This document shows, piece after piece, positions 56,107-64,000 of a stretch of 64,000 nucleotides of DNA. Position 1 is the first letter of the stretch, and each line of letters starts with the position of its first letter. Both the position numbers and the translations under genes were made by a program. The stretch spans positions 310,001 through 374,000 of the forward strand of contig CBDFHE010000018.1 in NCBI GenBank assembly GCA_965247455.1, written 5' to 3'. The notes beneath the pieces are model-generated. The model was not told the DNA's origin and ran no database searches. It was given only the letters and a program-made list of their open reading frames with translations. Source of the DNA: JACZYA01 sp965247455 (lineage in GTDB: Bacteria; Acidobacteriota; Terriglobia; Acidiferrales; 2-02-FULL-67-57).

Positions 56107-56432
56107 GGAAACTTTTCGTTTCTAATGTAGCACGAATCCCCTCCGTGCTGAGCCTTGCCACCTCGGATTCCGGTGATGGGAGTCCGGTGGCTGCCTCCGC
56201 CTCGCTAGCATCCACCGCACCGCTTGTAACCAATTCACTTGACATTGGGCGCTCCTGGCTGCTATGCGTTTGCGTAAGGTGGGGGGTAAAAGTCAACACT
56301 TGGTGGGAATCTTTCATCTGTTAACAGCGGGGACTCGTCTCTGAACATGCTTGCCTTCCTGGCACAGACTTTTCCTTCGCGCCTCTGCTGGTTGCTCCAG
56401 CAGTAGAAAAAATGTGAAAGGAGAACAAGAAG
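56107..56432. other. Promoter region without gene
   Basis: 326 bp between the divergent deoB and the 56433 gene. A minus-strand frame (55889-56317) overlaps deoB and is not credible. A ribosome site (AAAGGAGAAC) precedes the ATG at 56433. No other feature seen. Confidence 0.4.
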
Positions 56433-57685
56433 ATGAACGGCAGGATTGTCCTTCTGACGTTAGTTTGCCTGATCAGTCTCGGCTTGTTAGTTGAGTTTCC
56501 AGTTACGCTCAGTCCGATGAGGCGGCCATACTGAGCAAAGAAGTTCAGGATCATGTCCGGGCAATTGAGAAATGGGAAAACAAAGCGTGGGTTCTGGTGT
56601 TTCTCACCATTGTCGTTGGCATCCTGGGTGTCGTCACTGGCTTCCTGCAACGGTCTAGCAAGAAGTGGTGCAGGACGGCCACTGTGATTGCCGGAGCACT
56701 GATCAGTTGCATTACACTAGCGAACAACGCTGTTTTCGAAGTCGATCATCGCACCTACCTGACCAGAGCACAGCAAGCGCGCGCGCGCGTCCGCGAAATT
56801 GAGCGGTTCTCGGCCCGAGAAATCAACCTGAACAGCGAGGAAGACCGAAAATCCTTGCGCCAAGAAATTGACTCAAGACTGAACAGGCTCTCGGACCTGC
56901 GGGAAAACATCTACCATCAACACGCCTCGATTCTTCTGCTTCCGAGCGTCTATGCCCACTCGGTAGAAGAACAGCTACCCGCGTGGATCACGAAACCGCC
57001 CAGCGACAGAAGCAACCTCCATTTCGTTGGTGTAGGCGAGGGCCGTACTCTCAGAGAAGCCAAGGAGTCCTCCCACCGGAATGCGACTTCACAAGCTGTG
57101 AATTATTTGACCTTCCATCTTGCCAGCGAACAACAAGCCGGTCCCGAATCCATGGATACAGAAGCTCCTTCACGGTACCTGGTCGAGTCTGTCCAAGTTG
57201 AAGACACACATTTCAACTATGATCAGAGCAGCGGGTCCTATCGCTACTACACGTTAATCAAACTCAACCGACGAGTGGCCGATACCAATCTCAAACTCTT
57301 CGCCCTTCAGCAGAAGGTAGCGGTCCCGTTGGAATTCAGCCAGGAACTAACCGAGCACAAGATTTTCCAGCGGCGCATCAAACCACTAGACGAATTGAAA
57401 AAAGAAGTGGCTGTGTTTGTGGGGGATGTACACAACAAGCGGCCAACGGATGTGGTGGTGTTCAAGACCAGTGGATTAAATGAGGAGATAGACGAGAATA
57501 ATCGAATCACCTACAAAAAACTAAAAAATATGCTGGCGCAAGATTCCATTCTCCTGGATCAACCGGTTTCTGATGGTGAGGTAGTGCAGTTCAACCTGGC
57601 AGGCCGGAAGTTTTCAGTCCAAGTAAGATACCATTGGTTTTGGTTTAGACGAGACTACGCTGAGGTGAAGGTCTTTCGCAACTAG
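56433..57685 (+). pseudogene. Secreted LPP20-like protein with frame break in the leader
   Basis: An ATG with a good RBS at 56433 opens a signal peptide (MNGRIVLLTLVCLISLGLL), but that frame stops at about 56532. From near 56500 a frame shifted by one continues with AQSDEAAILSKEVQDHVRA into the long ORF (56597-57685), so a small indel lies in the leader. The main part has a transmembrane segment (VFLTIVVGILGVVTGFL) and PAWITKPPSDRSNLHFVGVG with EAKESSHRNA, resembling the LPP20 lipoprotein domain. A GTG at 56597 could allow truncated expression. Confidence 0.6.
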
Positions 57686-57767
57686 CTGCTTCTGAGCTGC
57701 TTGATCCTACTCCTGCTCCCACTGGAGCCTGAACGACCACTAAGCCAGCGTCTCGTGGAAACAAGAA

Positions 57768-57939
57768 TTATTCCATCCCGAAGAACGCCCCGAAGAAGCG
57801 GTAGAGCCACCACAGGTCGGCCTTGGAGGAGAGACTCCAGGTCGAATGCATCGAGACCAGCGGCGCGCCCACGTCCACCACGTCCATGCCGTCGTCGCTC
57901 AGGTAGCGCCCCAGCGTTCCGCCGCCGGCGATGTCCGCC
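57768..57939 (-). pseudogene. C-terminal remnant of an M18-type aminopeptidase
   Basis: About 57 residues in frame: GGTLGRYLSDDGMDVVDVGA followed by PLVSMHSTWSLSS, and ending WWLYRFFGAFFGME before a stop. The SMHS motif with the preceding VDVGAPL is the C-terminal signature of M18 aminopeptidases. The upstream part is absent; the frame is replaced by repeat-like sequence to the right. Confidence 0.65.
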
Positions 57940-58024
57940 CTACTGACTGAACCGACTCAAACACTACACCCTCTTTGGTGGCGCAGACATTCCTGTCTGC
58001 GGAAGAGTACTCAGCACGGCACGC

Positions 58025-60562
58025 TTACTTCGGAACCCCAATTAGGCTGCCGGGGGGCGGCGGCGAGGGCCGCAAGCGCTCGGTGGCGGCACCGATGCGG
58101 TTGAAGAAGCGCCGGATGTCGCGCTCGGCCAGTTGCCGCAGGGCTTCGCCCATGGGGTTGGGGTGCTCTTGGTCTTTGAGGTCATCCAGCAGGCCGTCCA
58201 GCGCCCACGCGGCGGCCGCCCGCACCTCCACCGTCGCCTCCTTGTCGGCGGCCAACTCCAGCAGCCGATCCAGCACCGCCCGCTCCGCCACCCGCACCAG
58301 CGCGGCTTGCTTGGGGTCGTCGGACCACCGCTGCCCCCAGGTGGCGTCAACTAACTCCTCCATCACCTCGGTCAGCGCCGGGCCCTCCCCGCCGCGCGCC
58401 CGGAAAGCCACCAGCCGCGCCGCCCGCTCACGGTTCAGCACACCTTCGACAATCATCGTGGCAAGCGTGCGCGCCGCGCCCAACTGGTCAAACGCCGGCC
58501 AGGTCTTCGAGCCGAACTCCTCCCCGGTGGTGGCGCGCCCGTAGCCGTAGGGCTTGGGCACCAGCTTCACCAAGAGCGAATTCGGCAGCGCCAGCGCCTC
58601 CGGCTTCAGTGCCTCCAGCAACAACTGCAACGCCTCCCGCTGCCGGGCGGGCTCAACCAACCGCGTGGCCTGCTGCCCATCGCCCTTGACCGCATAGACG
58701 TACTCCATCCCGCCAATCAGTTTCACCGCCGCTTCCAGCGCAAAGCGATGGTGGAAATAGACCGGCGCCAGGCGCTCCTCCAGCAACCCCAGCGGTTCTC
58801 CCTCCGCCACCGCCCGTTCGCCGAACTGCTCCAGCAGCGCCTTCCGCACCGCCAGCGCGTTGCGGAGGTCGGCCAGCGGGTCGGCGCGGTTGTCCCAGAG
58901 CTGCGCGCGCGCGTCCGACCCCGAAGCCGGGCGCGCGTCGCGGTCGGTCAGGAACAGCAGCCCGCCGCGCAGCGCCTGCTTCACCATGCGCTCCAGCCGC
59001 GCGTCCTCTTCCTGGGGAGCAAAGACCGAATAGGCGTAGCGGATGGCGAAGCGGTCGTAGTCGCCCGTTCCGGGCCGGTAGGCCTCGGACAGGTCCACGC
59101 GCCCGCCCACCAACCGCACCAGCGGTGCCGGGTAGTCCATCACCGATGCCCGCCCGTAGGTGCTGGCAGCGAAGTTGTGCGCCAAGCCGAGCGTGTGGCC
59201 GGTTTCGTGCGCCGCCAACTGCCGGATGCGCGCCAGTACGAACTCCTCCGGCGAGGTGGCCGGGTCGAGCTCCGCCACCCAGGCCGGCAGGCCCCACGCC
59301 CCGGCGTAACACTGGTTCCACGCCTGCGCGCTCCCCGCCCCGCGCGCCAAGCCCGACCAGAGGTTGTAGTCGGTGCGCATGCGGTGCGAGTCCATGAACA
59401 CTACCGCCTTCAAAATTTCGCCCGTGCGCGGGTCGGTGATTGAACTCCCCCAGGACCACCCGCGGTTGGCCCGGTGGCCCCACTGGATAATGGAGTAGCG
59501 CACGTCCATGGGGTCGGCGTCGGGCGGCAGGTCGCGCACCTGGAAGGCGTTGGCGAAGCCGGCCGCTTCAAACACGCGGCTCCACCACGACGCTCCCTCC
59601 CGCACCGCGCTGCGGATGGGCTCCGGCATGGCCGGGTCGAGGTGGTAGACGATGGGCTGGACCGGCGGGCTCACGCGCGCCGCCGGGTCGGCCTTCTCCA
59701 GCCGCCAGCGCACAATCTGCCGTTGCTGCAAGCGCCCGCTGAGCGGTTGCGCGTAGTCATGGAAAATTAGGGGACGAACGCCCACGCGCGGGTCGAACCG
59801 TCGCGCCCGGGCGGGCGCCTCCGGCAACGCGACAAAGGAGTGGTGGACGCGCAGGGTTAAGGCTGTGCCGTCGGGCGACACTTGCCGCACCAGCGGACCG
59901 GGCTTCTCGCTGCTGAAGGTGAGCAACGCCTCCACTTCCGTGTTGCGCGGAAAGGCTTTGGTGCGCGGCAGGTAGATGGCGCTGCGGTCGGCGCTGTCCA
60001 GGCGGAACTCACCCTGGCCCGCTTGCTTGAGCTGCGCTCGGATGCCCAGCGCATCGCGCAGGAAAAACTGGGTGGCGTCCACCAGCACGCGCCCGTCTTC
60101 TTCGGCTTCGACCTTCCAGCCGCGCAGCACCGAGGTGGGGAATTGGTCTTCCACTCCGCGCTGCAAAGCAGCACTGTCGGTCTGCGCCCGGTAGCGGGTA
60201 TTGGTCCGCACCAACAGGACGCGCGGGCCCACGCGCTCAAAGCGTACCAGCGCGGTGCGGGTCGAGCCCCGGTCGAGCCCGAGCGGATTCGAGCCCACGC
60301 CGGTGGCCAGCGAGGTCAGGTAGAGAAACTCTTCGCCCCAGCGCCCGACCTCCAGCAACAGCTTCCCTTCCCGGGCGTCCCAGCAAATCGGCAAAAAGCC
60401 CGGCTGGCAGTCGAGCCCTCGCACCCGTTGGGCGATGGTCTGGGGGGCAGACGTGGCAGCGTTCTCTGCGTTCTCTGCCTTCGCCTCGCCCGGCGCGGCC
60501 AGCGCCGCGCTTGCACACCACAGCACCGCCAGGAAAAACCGCACTCCCGGAGTTCTCCTCAT
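58025..60562 (-). CDS. Secreted zinc-dependent metalloprotease (DUF5117/DUF4953 type)
   Basis: 845 residues from the ATG at 60562, starting with a signal peptide (RRTPGVRFFLAVLWCASAAL). LAAHETGHTLGLAHNFAAST carries the HExxH-like HETGH zincin motif and the third ligand, preceded by YSIIQWGHRANRGWSWGSSI typical of DUF5117/DUF4953 proteins. The C-terminal 400 residues are helical and contain conserved PSPEEF-like segments. Expected to be exported; substrate unknown. Confidence 0.85.
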   Translation of the reverse strand: MRRTPGVRFFLAVLWCASAALAAPGEAKAENAENAATSAPQTIAQRVRGLDCQPGFLPICWDAREGKLLLEVGRWGEEFLYLTSLATGVGSNPLGLDRGSTRTALVRFERVGPRVLLVRTNTRYRAQTDSAALQRGVEDQFPTSVLRGWKVEAEEDGRVLVDATQFFLRDALGIRAQLKQAGQGEFRLDSADRSAIYLPRTKAFPRNTEVEALLTFSSEKPGPLVRQVSPDGTALTLRVHHSFVALPEAPARARRFDPRVGVRPLIFHDYAQPLSGRLQQRQIVRWRLEKADPAARVSPPVQPIVYHLDPAMPEPIRSAVREGASWWSRVFEAAGFANAFQVRDLPPDADPMDVRYSIIQWGHRANRGWSWGSSITDPRTGEILKAVVFMDSHRMRTDYNLWSGLARGAGSAQAWNQCYAGAWGLPAWVAELDPATSPEEFVLARIRQLAAHETGHTLGLAHNFAASTYGRASVMDYPAPLVRLVGGRVDLSEAYRPGTGDYDRFAIRYAYSVFAPQEEDARLERMVKQALRGGLLFLTDRDARPASGSDARAQLWDNRADPLADLRNALAVRKALLEQFGERAVAEGEPLGLLEERLAPVYFHHRFALEAAVKLIGGMEYVYAVKGDGQQATRLVEPARQREALQLLLEALKPEALALPNSLLVKLVPKPYGYGRATTGEEFGSKTWPAFDQLGAARTLATMIVEGVLNRERAARLVAFRARGGEGPALTEVMEELVDATWGQRWSDDPKQAALVRVAERAVLDRLLELAADKEATVEVRAAAAWALDGLLDDLKDQEHPNPMGEALRQLAERDIRRFFNRIGAATERLRPSPPPPGSLIGVPK

Positions 60563-60670
60563 CGCATCCTCCACCAAATTGAAATTCCACAGGAAGGAAA
60601 ACCTCGCCGCCGGCCTTCTCTCAACTCTCCCCCACAGCAGCAGCGCCGCCAGCGTCGCTGCCACCCCCGC

Positions 60671-61885
60671 TTAGAGTTGAAAGACCTCTTTCGCCCATTT
60701 TACCGAGCTGACGTAGAGGTCGGGGCCGTCGTCCTCGTTCAGCTTGAGTTTGGCGGCCGACGCGGAAAAAGCCTCCCAATCGCCCCGCTCATAGGCCAGC
60801 ACCGATTCATAAACATCCCGCAAGCGGTTCTTTCCCTGCAACAGGGCACTCTTGATGTCCTCGGAAATCGGAATCTCCGCCAGAATACTGGCCATTGGCC
60901 GGTCCAGGATGGCATCCATCCGGGAAAACATTCCCATCAAAAATAGGTCGGCTTCTCGATTTTTCATCCCCACTTTGCCGCCGATCGACTCGCAAAACTT
61001 GGCTCGGATGAGGGCGCTGACCACTAATTCCGCCGGCTTGTCCTCGCCCATGCCGGCGGTGGCAATCAGCGAGACCCACCGCTTGACCTCCCGCAGGCCC
61101 AGGTAAGTCAGCGCATGCCGGATGGACTTGATTTCGCTCCGCAAACCGAAGAAGGCCGAATTGAGATAGCGCAACAACTTGTACGTCAGAGAAGCTTCCT
61201 GCTTGATCACACCTTCAATTTTTCCCAAATCGACGTTGGACTGGTTGACCGCTTCCACAATGCGCAGGTAATTGAGCTTGAAGGCGGGGACGTCCTTGCC
61301 GGGGATGATCTGCGGCATGCTGAAAAATGCTCCCTGAAAATACTTGTAGCCTTGCTTCACCGCCTGCTCGAACTCTTCCCGCGTCTCCACTTTCTCCGCC
61401 AGCATCTTGATGCCCTTGGGCGAGAACCAGTCCACCAAACCCTTTCTCTCGTCGGGCGAAGGGGTGGCCAGGAAATCAACTTTAATGATGTCTGCTAGAT
61501 CGGTGAGAGGTTTGATCTTGTTAGTATAAACAAAATCATCCAGCGCAATCATGTAGCCCGCTTTCTTCAGTTCTTGACAGGCGGCAATGACCTCCGCGTC
61601 CGGCTCCACTCCCTCCAAAATCTCCACCACCGCCTGCTCCCGCGGCAGCATAGCGACGTACCCCTTGATCAAGGTTTCCCGGGTCGAATTGAGAAAAGCC
61701 CTCTTTCCTCCCGTCAGGGAATCCATATCGAACAAAAGGAAGCTGTCCGCAATCACACTCGACGCTGCTTGGTCGATGTTGTCGTGATGGAAAAAATTTT
61801 CCAGCCCGGAGCGAAACAGCAGCTCGTAGGCAAAGACGCTTTGCTTGACGTCGAAGATCGGTTGCCTGGCTACGAACTTATCCAT
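60671..61885 (-). CDS. EAL-HDOD signalling protein
   Basis: 404 residues. The N-terminal half is a degenerate EAL domain (ARQPIFDVKQSVFAYELLFR, FLNSTRETLI, LEILEGVEPD-like EILEGVEPDAEVIAA, ALDDFVY, IIKVDF) of the YuxH type that usually lacks phosphodiesterase activity. The C-terminal half is an HDOD domain (DLGKIEGVIKQEASLTYKLL, SAFFGLRSEIKSIRHALTYL). It acts as a signalling adaptor, often linked to motility or c-di-GMP. Monocistronic. Confidence 0.92.
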   Translation of the reverse strand: MDKFVARQPIFDVKQSVFAYELLFRSGLENFFHHDNIDQAASSVIADSFLLFDMDSLTGGKRAFLNSTRETLIKGYVAMLPREQAVVEILEGVEPDAEVIAACQELKKAGYMIALDDFVYTNKIKPLTDLADIIKVDFLATPSPDERKGLVDWFSPKGIKMLAEKVETREEFEQAVKQGYKYFQGAFFSMPQIIPGKDVPAFKLNYLRIVEAVNQSNVDLGKIEGVIKQEASLTYKLLRYLNSAFFGLRSEIKSIRHALTYLGLREVKRWVSLIATAGMGEDKPAELVVSALIRAKFCESIGGKVGMKNREADLFLMGMFSRMDAILDRPMASILAEIPISEDIKSALLQGKNRLRDVYESVLAYERGDWEAFSASAAKLKLNEDDGPDLYVSSVKWAKEVFQL

Positions 61886-62220
61886 GCCCAGCTTCCTTGT
61901 TGGCGTAAGATGGCGGTTTGACAGCCCTGCGGTCGCATTCTTCCCTTACCCTGTAGTCGGCCCGCCCCCGGCGCTCGAAGGAAATAAGGATAGGGATGTT
62001 CGTCCAGCCCGTCAACGTGCAGTAAGCCCGCGGCCCCGACCAGTCAAGACCCACTCTACCACATGGGCTCCCGCCCTCTCCCTGAATCTTCCCGCTCCTG
62101 TTTCCCGCCACCCAGGCCGGAGTCCACCCGCATCCATATTGGCAGGAACAGCAGTTGACGGCTCGACGCCCCCCAACCTAGCATGGCCCGATCCCATTTG
62201 GATGGTTGCGGGGAAGTCGA
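61886..62220. other. Divergent intergenic region
   Basis: 335 bp between the divergent EAL-HDOD and DUF71 genes. It should hold both promoters, but I cannot assign convincing boxes. No gene is supported. Confidence 0.4.
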
Positions 62221-62976
62221 ATGGCTCGACCCAAAACCTGGCTGTCGTGGAGCACCGGAAAAGACAGCGCCTGGGCCCTGCACCAAGTGCGGGAGCAGGG
62301 CGAAATCGAAGTGGTCGCGCTGCTCACCACCCTAACCACCACCTACGGCCGCGTCGCCATGCACGCGGTGCGCGAAAGCCTGCTCGACGCCCAGGCGGAA
62401 GCCGTCGGCCTGCCGCTGGTCAAAGTTCCCATCCCGGCGCCGTGCTCGAACGCAATCTACGAGCAGGCGATGGCCGAGGCGATGCAGCAGGCGCGCGCCC
62501 AGGGCGTGACCCGCGTGGTCTTCGGTGACCTCTTCCTGGAAGACGTCCGCCGCTATCGGGAAGAGAAGCTCGCCGCCTGCGGCATGACTGCGCTGTTTCC
62601 CCTCTGGGGCTTGGACACCCGCGCGCTGGCAACGGAAATGGTCGCCGCCGGCCTCCGCGCCTGCCTCACCTGCCTGGACCCCAAGCAACTCGACCCCGAA
62701 TTCGCTGGTAGCACCTTCGATGCCAGCCTGTTGGCCGACCTGCCTCCCGGCGTCGATCCCTGCGGCGAAAACGGTGAGTTCCATACCTTCGCCTTCGCCG
62801 GGCCTATGTTCCGCGCCCCCATCCCGGTACAAACCGGCGAGGTGGTCGAGCGCGAGGGCTTCTTCTTCGCCGACCTCCTCCCCGCCGGTGGTGTCCTAGT
62901 TTCACATCGAGCCCCCAGGTCCCTGCCTGGGGAGAAGCAAAAAGCCCTGCGGCGGGGGCCGCAGGGCTCGGTGTGA
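62221..62976 (+). CDS. DUF71 (diphthine-ammonia-ligase-like) ATP pyrophosphatase with MITE-encoded C-terminus
   Basis: 251 residues from the ATG at 62221 (RBS GGGGAAG). PP-loop LSWSTGKDSAWALHQ at the N-terminus, VRESLLDAQAEAVGLPLVKV, RVVFGDLFLEDVRRYREEKL and GVDPCGENGEFHTFAF are the DUF71/ATP-PPase signatures. In bacteria its substrate is unknown. From about residue 223 (GGVLVSHRAPRSLPGEKQKA...) the sequence is encoded by the MITE-like element at 62887-63017, which also provides the stop. Confidence 0.88.
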   Translation: MARPKTWLSWSTGKDSAWALHQVREQGEIEVVALLTTLTTTYGRVAMHAVRESLLDAQAEAVGLPLVKVPIPAPCSNAIYEQAMAEAMQQARAQGVTRVVFGDLFLEDVRRYREEKLAACGMTALFPLWGLDTRALATEMVAAGLRACLTCLDPKQLDPEFAGSTFDASLLADLPPGVDPCGENGEFHTFAFAGPMFRAPIPVQTGEVVEREGFFFADLLPAGGVLVSHRAPRSLPGEKQKALRRGPQGSV

Positions 62977-63017
62977 TTTGGGGCCATGTTCGGAATCGCT
63001 CGAATTAAGACACTACC
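62887..63017. mobile_element. MITE-like element, copy B
   Basis: The reverse complement of copy A (44624-44771) with about 26 of 30 matches at the left end (GGTGGTGTCCTAGTTTCACA) and a matching right end (ATTAAGACACTACC). It lies over the 3' end of the DUF71 gene. No target duplication is evident here, suggesting age or secondary deletion. Confidence 0.75.
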
Positions 63018-63057
63018 TACTACCCACCCGGGACCGTGCCCCCTGCCCTCGGCCCAG

Positions 63058-63066
63058 TGCTATAAT
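63058..63066 (+). promoter_or_regulatory. Extended -10 promoter of uvrA
   Basis: TG-C-TATAAT at 63058-63066 is a perfect extended -10 in an AT-rich window, about 75 bp before the uvrA ATG. No convincing -35 is seen. An inverted motif CTATACTGG lies at about 63078 but I cannot claim a LexA site. Confidence 0.5.
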
Positions 63067-63139
63067 TATTGGTTTACTATACTGGCGATGAGAGCGCCTG
63101 TGGGACTGTGTCCCTGCTGAGCGCCTCCCCAACACCTTC

Positions 63140-64000
63140 ATGGCCGCAAAAAGAGCAGTCCCCCAGCCGCGCCGCGCGAAGAACGCCCGGCGCAAAACCC
63201 GCTCGGCAGCGCGCCTCGAAACCCGGAGAACAGCAACCAAGGCGGTGCCGACCCAAACCCGCAGCCCGGCAGCCTCGCCCGACGCCATCCGCATCCGGGG
63301 CGCCCGCGTCCACAACCTGAAAAACATCCATCTGGAAATCTTCCACAACGCCATCACGGTCATCACCGGCGTGTCGGGCTCCGGCAAGTCCTCCCTGGCC
63401 TTCGACACCATCTACGCCGAAGGACAGCGGCGCTACGTCGAGTCACTCTCCGCCTACGCCCGGCAGTTCCTAGAGCGCATCGAAAAGCCGGACGTGGACG
63501 AAATCGAAGGCATCGCCCCAGCCATCGCTATCAAGCAGAAGAACACCAGCCGCAACCCGCGCTCCACCGTCGCCACCGCTACCGAAATCTATGACCACCT
63601 CCGGTTGCTGTTCGCCCGCGTCGGGGACACCTACTGCCTAACATGCGGAACCCGGGTGGAAAAGGACACGGTGGACCAAGTGGCCGCACGAATCCTCTCC
63701 CGGCCCCACGGCAGCCGCTTCTACGTTCTGTTTCGCCTCCCGTCGCCGGCCGCCGCCAGCAAGCAACAGAAACGGCAGAGCCCCTCGGAACGATCCCTCG
63801 GGACAAGCCCGGCCCAGGCCGGCGCGCTCAAAAATACGCTGGCCGACCTGCGCAAGCGCGGCTTCGGCCGCCTCTACCAGGACGGGCAGGTGTTCGAGTT
63901 TTCCACTCCCGAGTCGCTGCTGGATGTGGACTTCCATCGCCCGGTCTTTGTGCTGGTGGACCGCCTGGCCGTCAGCCCCGAAGTCAGGTCGCGTCTGGTG
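63140..64000 (+). CDS. uvrA: Excinuclease ABC subunit A, 3' truncated by the window
   Basis: 287 visible codons, open to the window end. A basic extension of about 50 residues (AAKRAVPQPRRAKNARRKTR...) precedes the canonical IRIRGARVHNLKNIHLEI, Walker A GVSGSGKSSLAFDTIYAEG, RRYVESLSAYARQFL and PAIAIKQKNTSRNPRSTVAT. A first zinc-finger half (YCLTCG) follows. An insertion RQSPSERSLGTSPAQAGA at about residues 212-229 is encoded by a CCCTCGGGACA-type repeat. UvrA recognises DNA lesions in nucleotide excision repair. Confidence 0.95.
   Translation, partial: MAAKRAVPQPRRAKNARRKTRSAARLETRRTATKAVPTQTRSPAASPDAIRIRGARVHNLKNIHLEIFHNAITVITGVSGSGKSSLAFDTIYAEGQRRYVESLSAYARQFLERIEKPDVDEIEGIAPAIAIKQKNTSRNPRSTVATATEIYDHLRLLFARVGDTYCLTCGTRVEKDTVDQVAARILSRPHGSRFYVLFRLPSPAAASKQQKRQSPSERSLGTSPAQAGALKNTLADLRKRGFGRLYQDGQVFEFSTPESLLDVDFHRPVFVLVDRLAVSPEVRSRLV

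Noticed and set aside
55889..56317. Minus-strand ORF overlapping the start of deoB
   Set aside because: Its downstream half lies in another frame of deoB and no signal supports it.
63078..63090. LexA-type operator before uvrA
   Set aside because: Only a weak CTATACTGG half-like sequence; no clear dyad that I could match to a known SOS box.

Overview
The window is a stretch of GC-rich bacterial chromosome carrying a nearly complete, integrated tailed-phage genome. Two adjacent secreted VWFA-type proteins of the kind expanded in Acidobacteriota, a set of Kdo (LPS) genes and a zincin metalloprotease of the DUF5117/DUF4953 type point to a Gram-negative acidobacterium. This is inference from gene content; no rRNA gene is present to confirm it.

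Layout. 1-3573: host genes (truncated ornithine cyclodeaminase-like gene, M19 dipeptidase, 1-Cys peroxiredoxin). 3574-3648: tRNA-Gly(CCC). 3595-40092: prophage of about 36.5 kb integrated into the 3' end of that tRNA gene, bounded by a perfect 54-bp direct repeat (attL/attR). Almost all phage genes read leftward. From right to left: integrase operon (rightward, 37.5-39.9 kb), divergent promoter/operator switch (about 37.45 kb), a run of small, mostly zinc-binding early genes, a replication-initiator-like HTH gene beside an origin-like iteron/DnaA-box region (31.5-31.7 kb), HNH and ParB-like genes, a second promoter/operator (30.35 kb), accessory genes, then TerS, TerL, portal, prohead protease, HK97-type capsid, head-tail joining genes, tail tube, frameshifted tail chaperone G/GT, tape measure, tail tip and fibre, and a lysis cassette ending in a terminator at 3.82 kb. 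The order is that of an HK97-like siphovirus. An IS1595-type transposon carrying a DPPH methyltransferase and a GIY-YIG restriction enzyme interrupts the module at 26.4-28.8 kb.

40110-64000: host again. kdsC, kdsD, kdsA, pyrG and kdsB together cover ribulose-5-P to CMP-Kdo, including the CTP supply. The cluster is broken up by two DinB-like genes (one frameshifted), an abortive-infection-like gene with an internal stop, a MITE-like element, an IS1380-family insertion and a large pentapeptide-repeat membrane protein. Then follow a serine/threonine dehydratase-like enzyme, the VWFA pair, deoB, a frameshifted secreted protein, an M18 aminopeptidase remnant, a metalloprotease, an EAL-HDOD regulator, a DUF71 ATPase whose C-terminus is supplied by a MITE copy, and the start of uvrA.

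Small interspersed repeats (a CCTGCCT...AGGCAGG palindrome and a CCCGAGCG-AGTCGAGG repeat) occur in both host and prophage and have entered coding regions, including pyrG and uvrA. The most notable items are the restriction-modification transposon inside the prophage, the A-AAA-AAT frameshift signal, the origin-like region, the two regulated promoters and the MITE-like element with target-site duplication.
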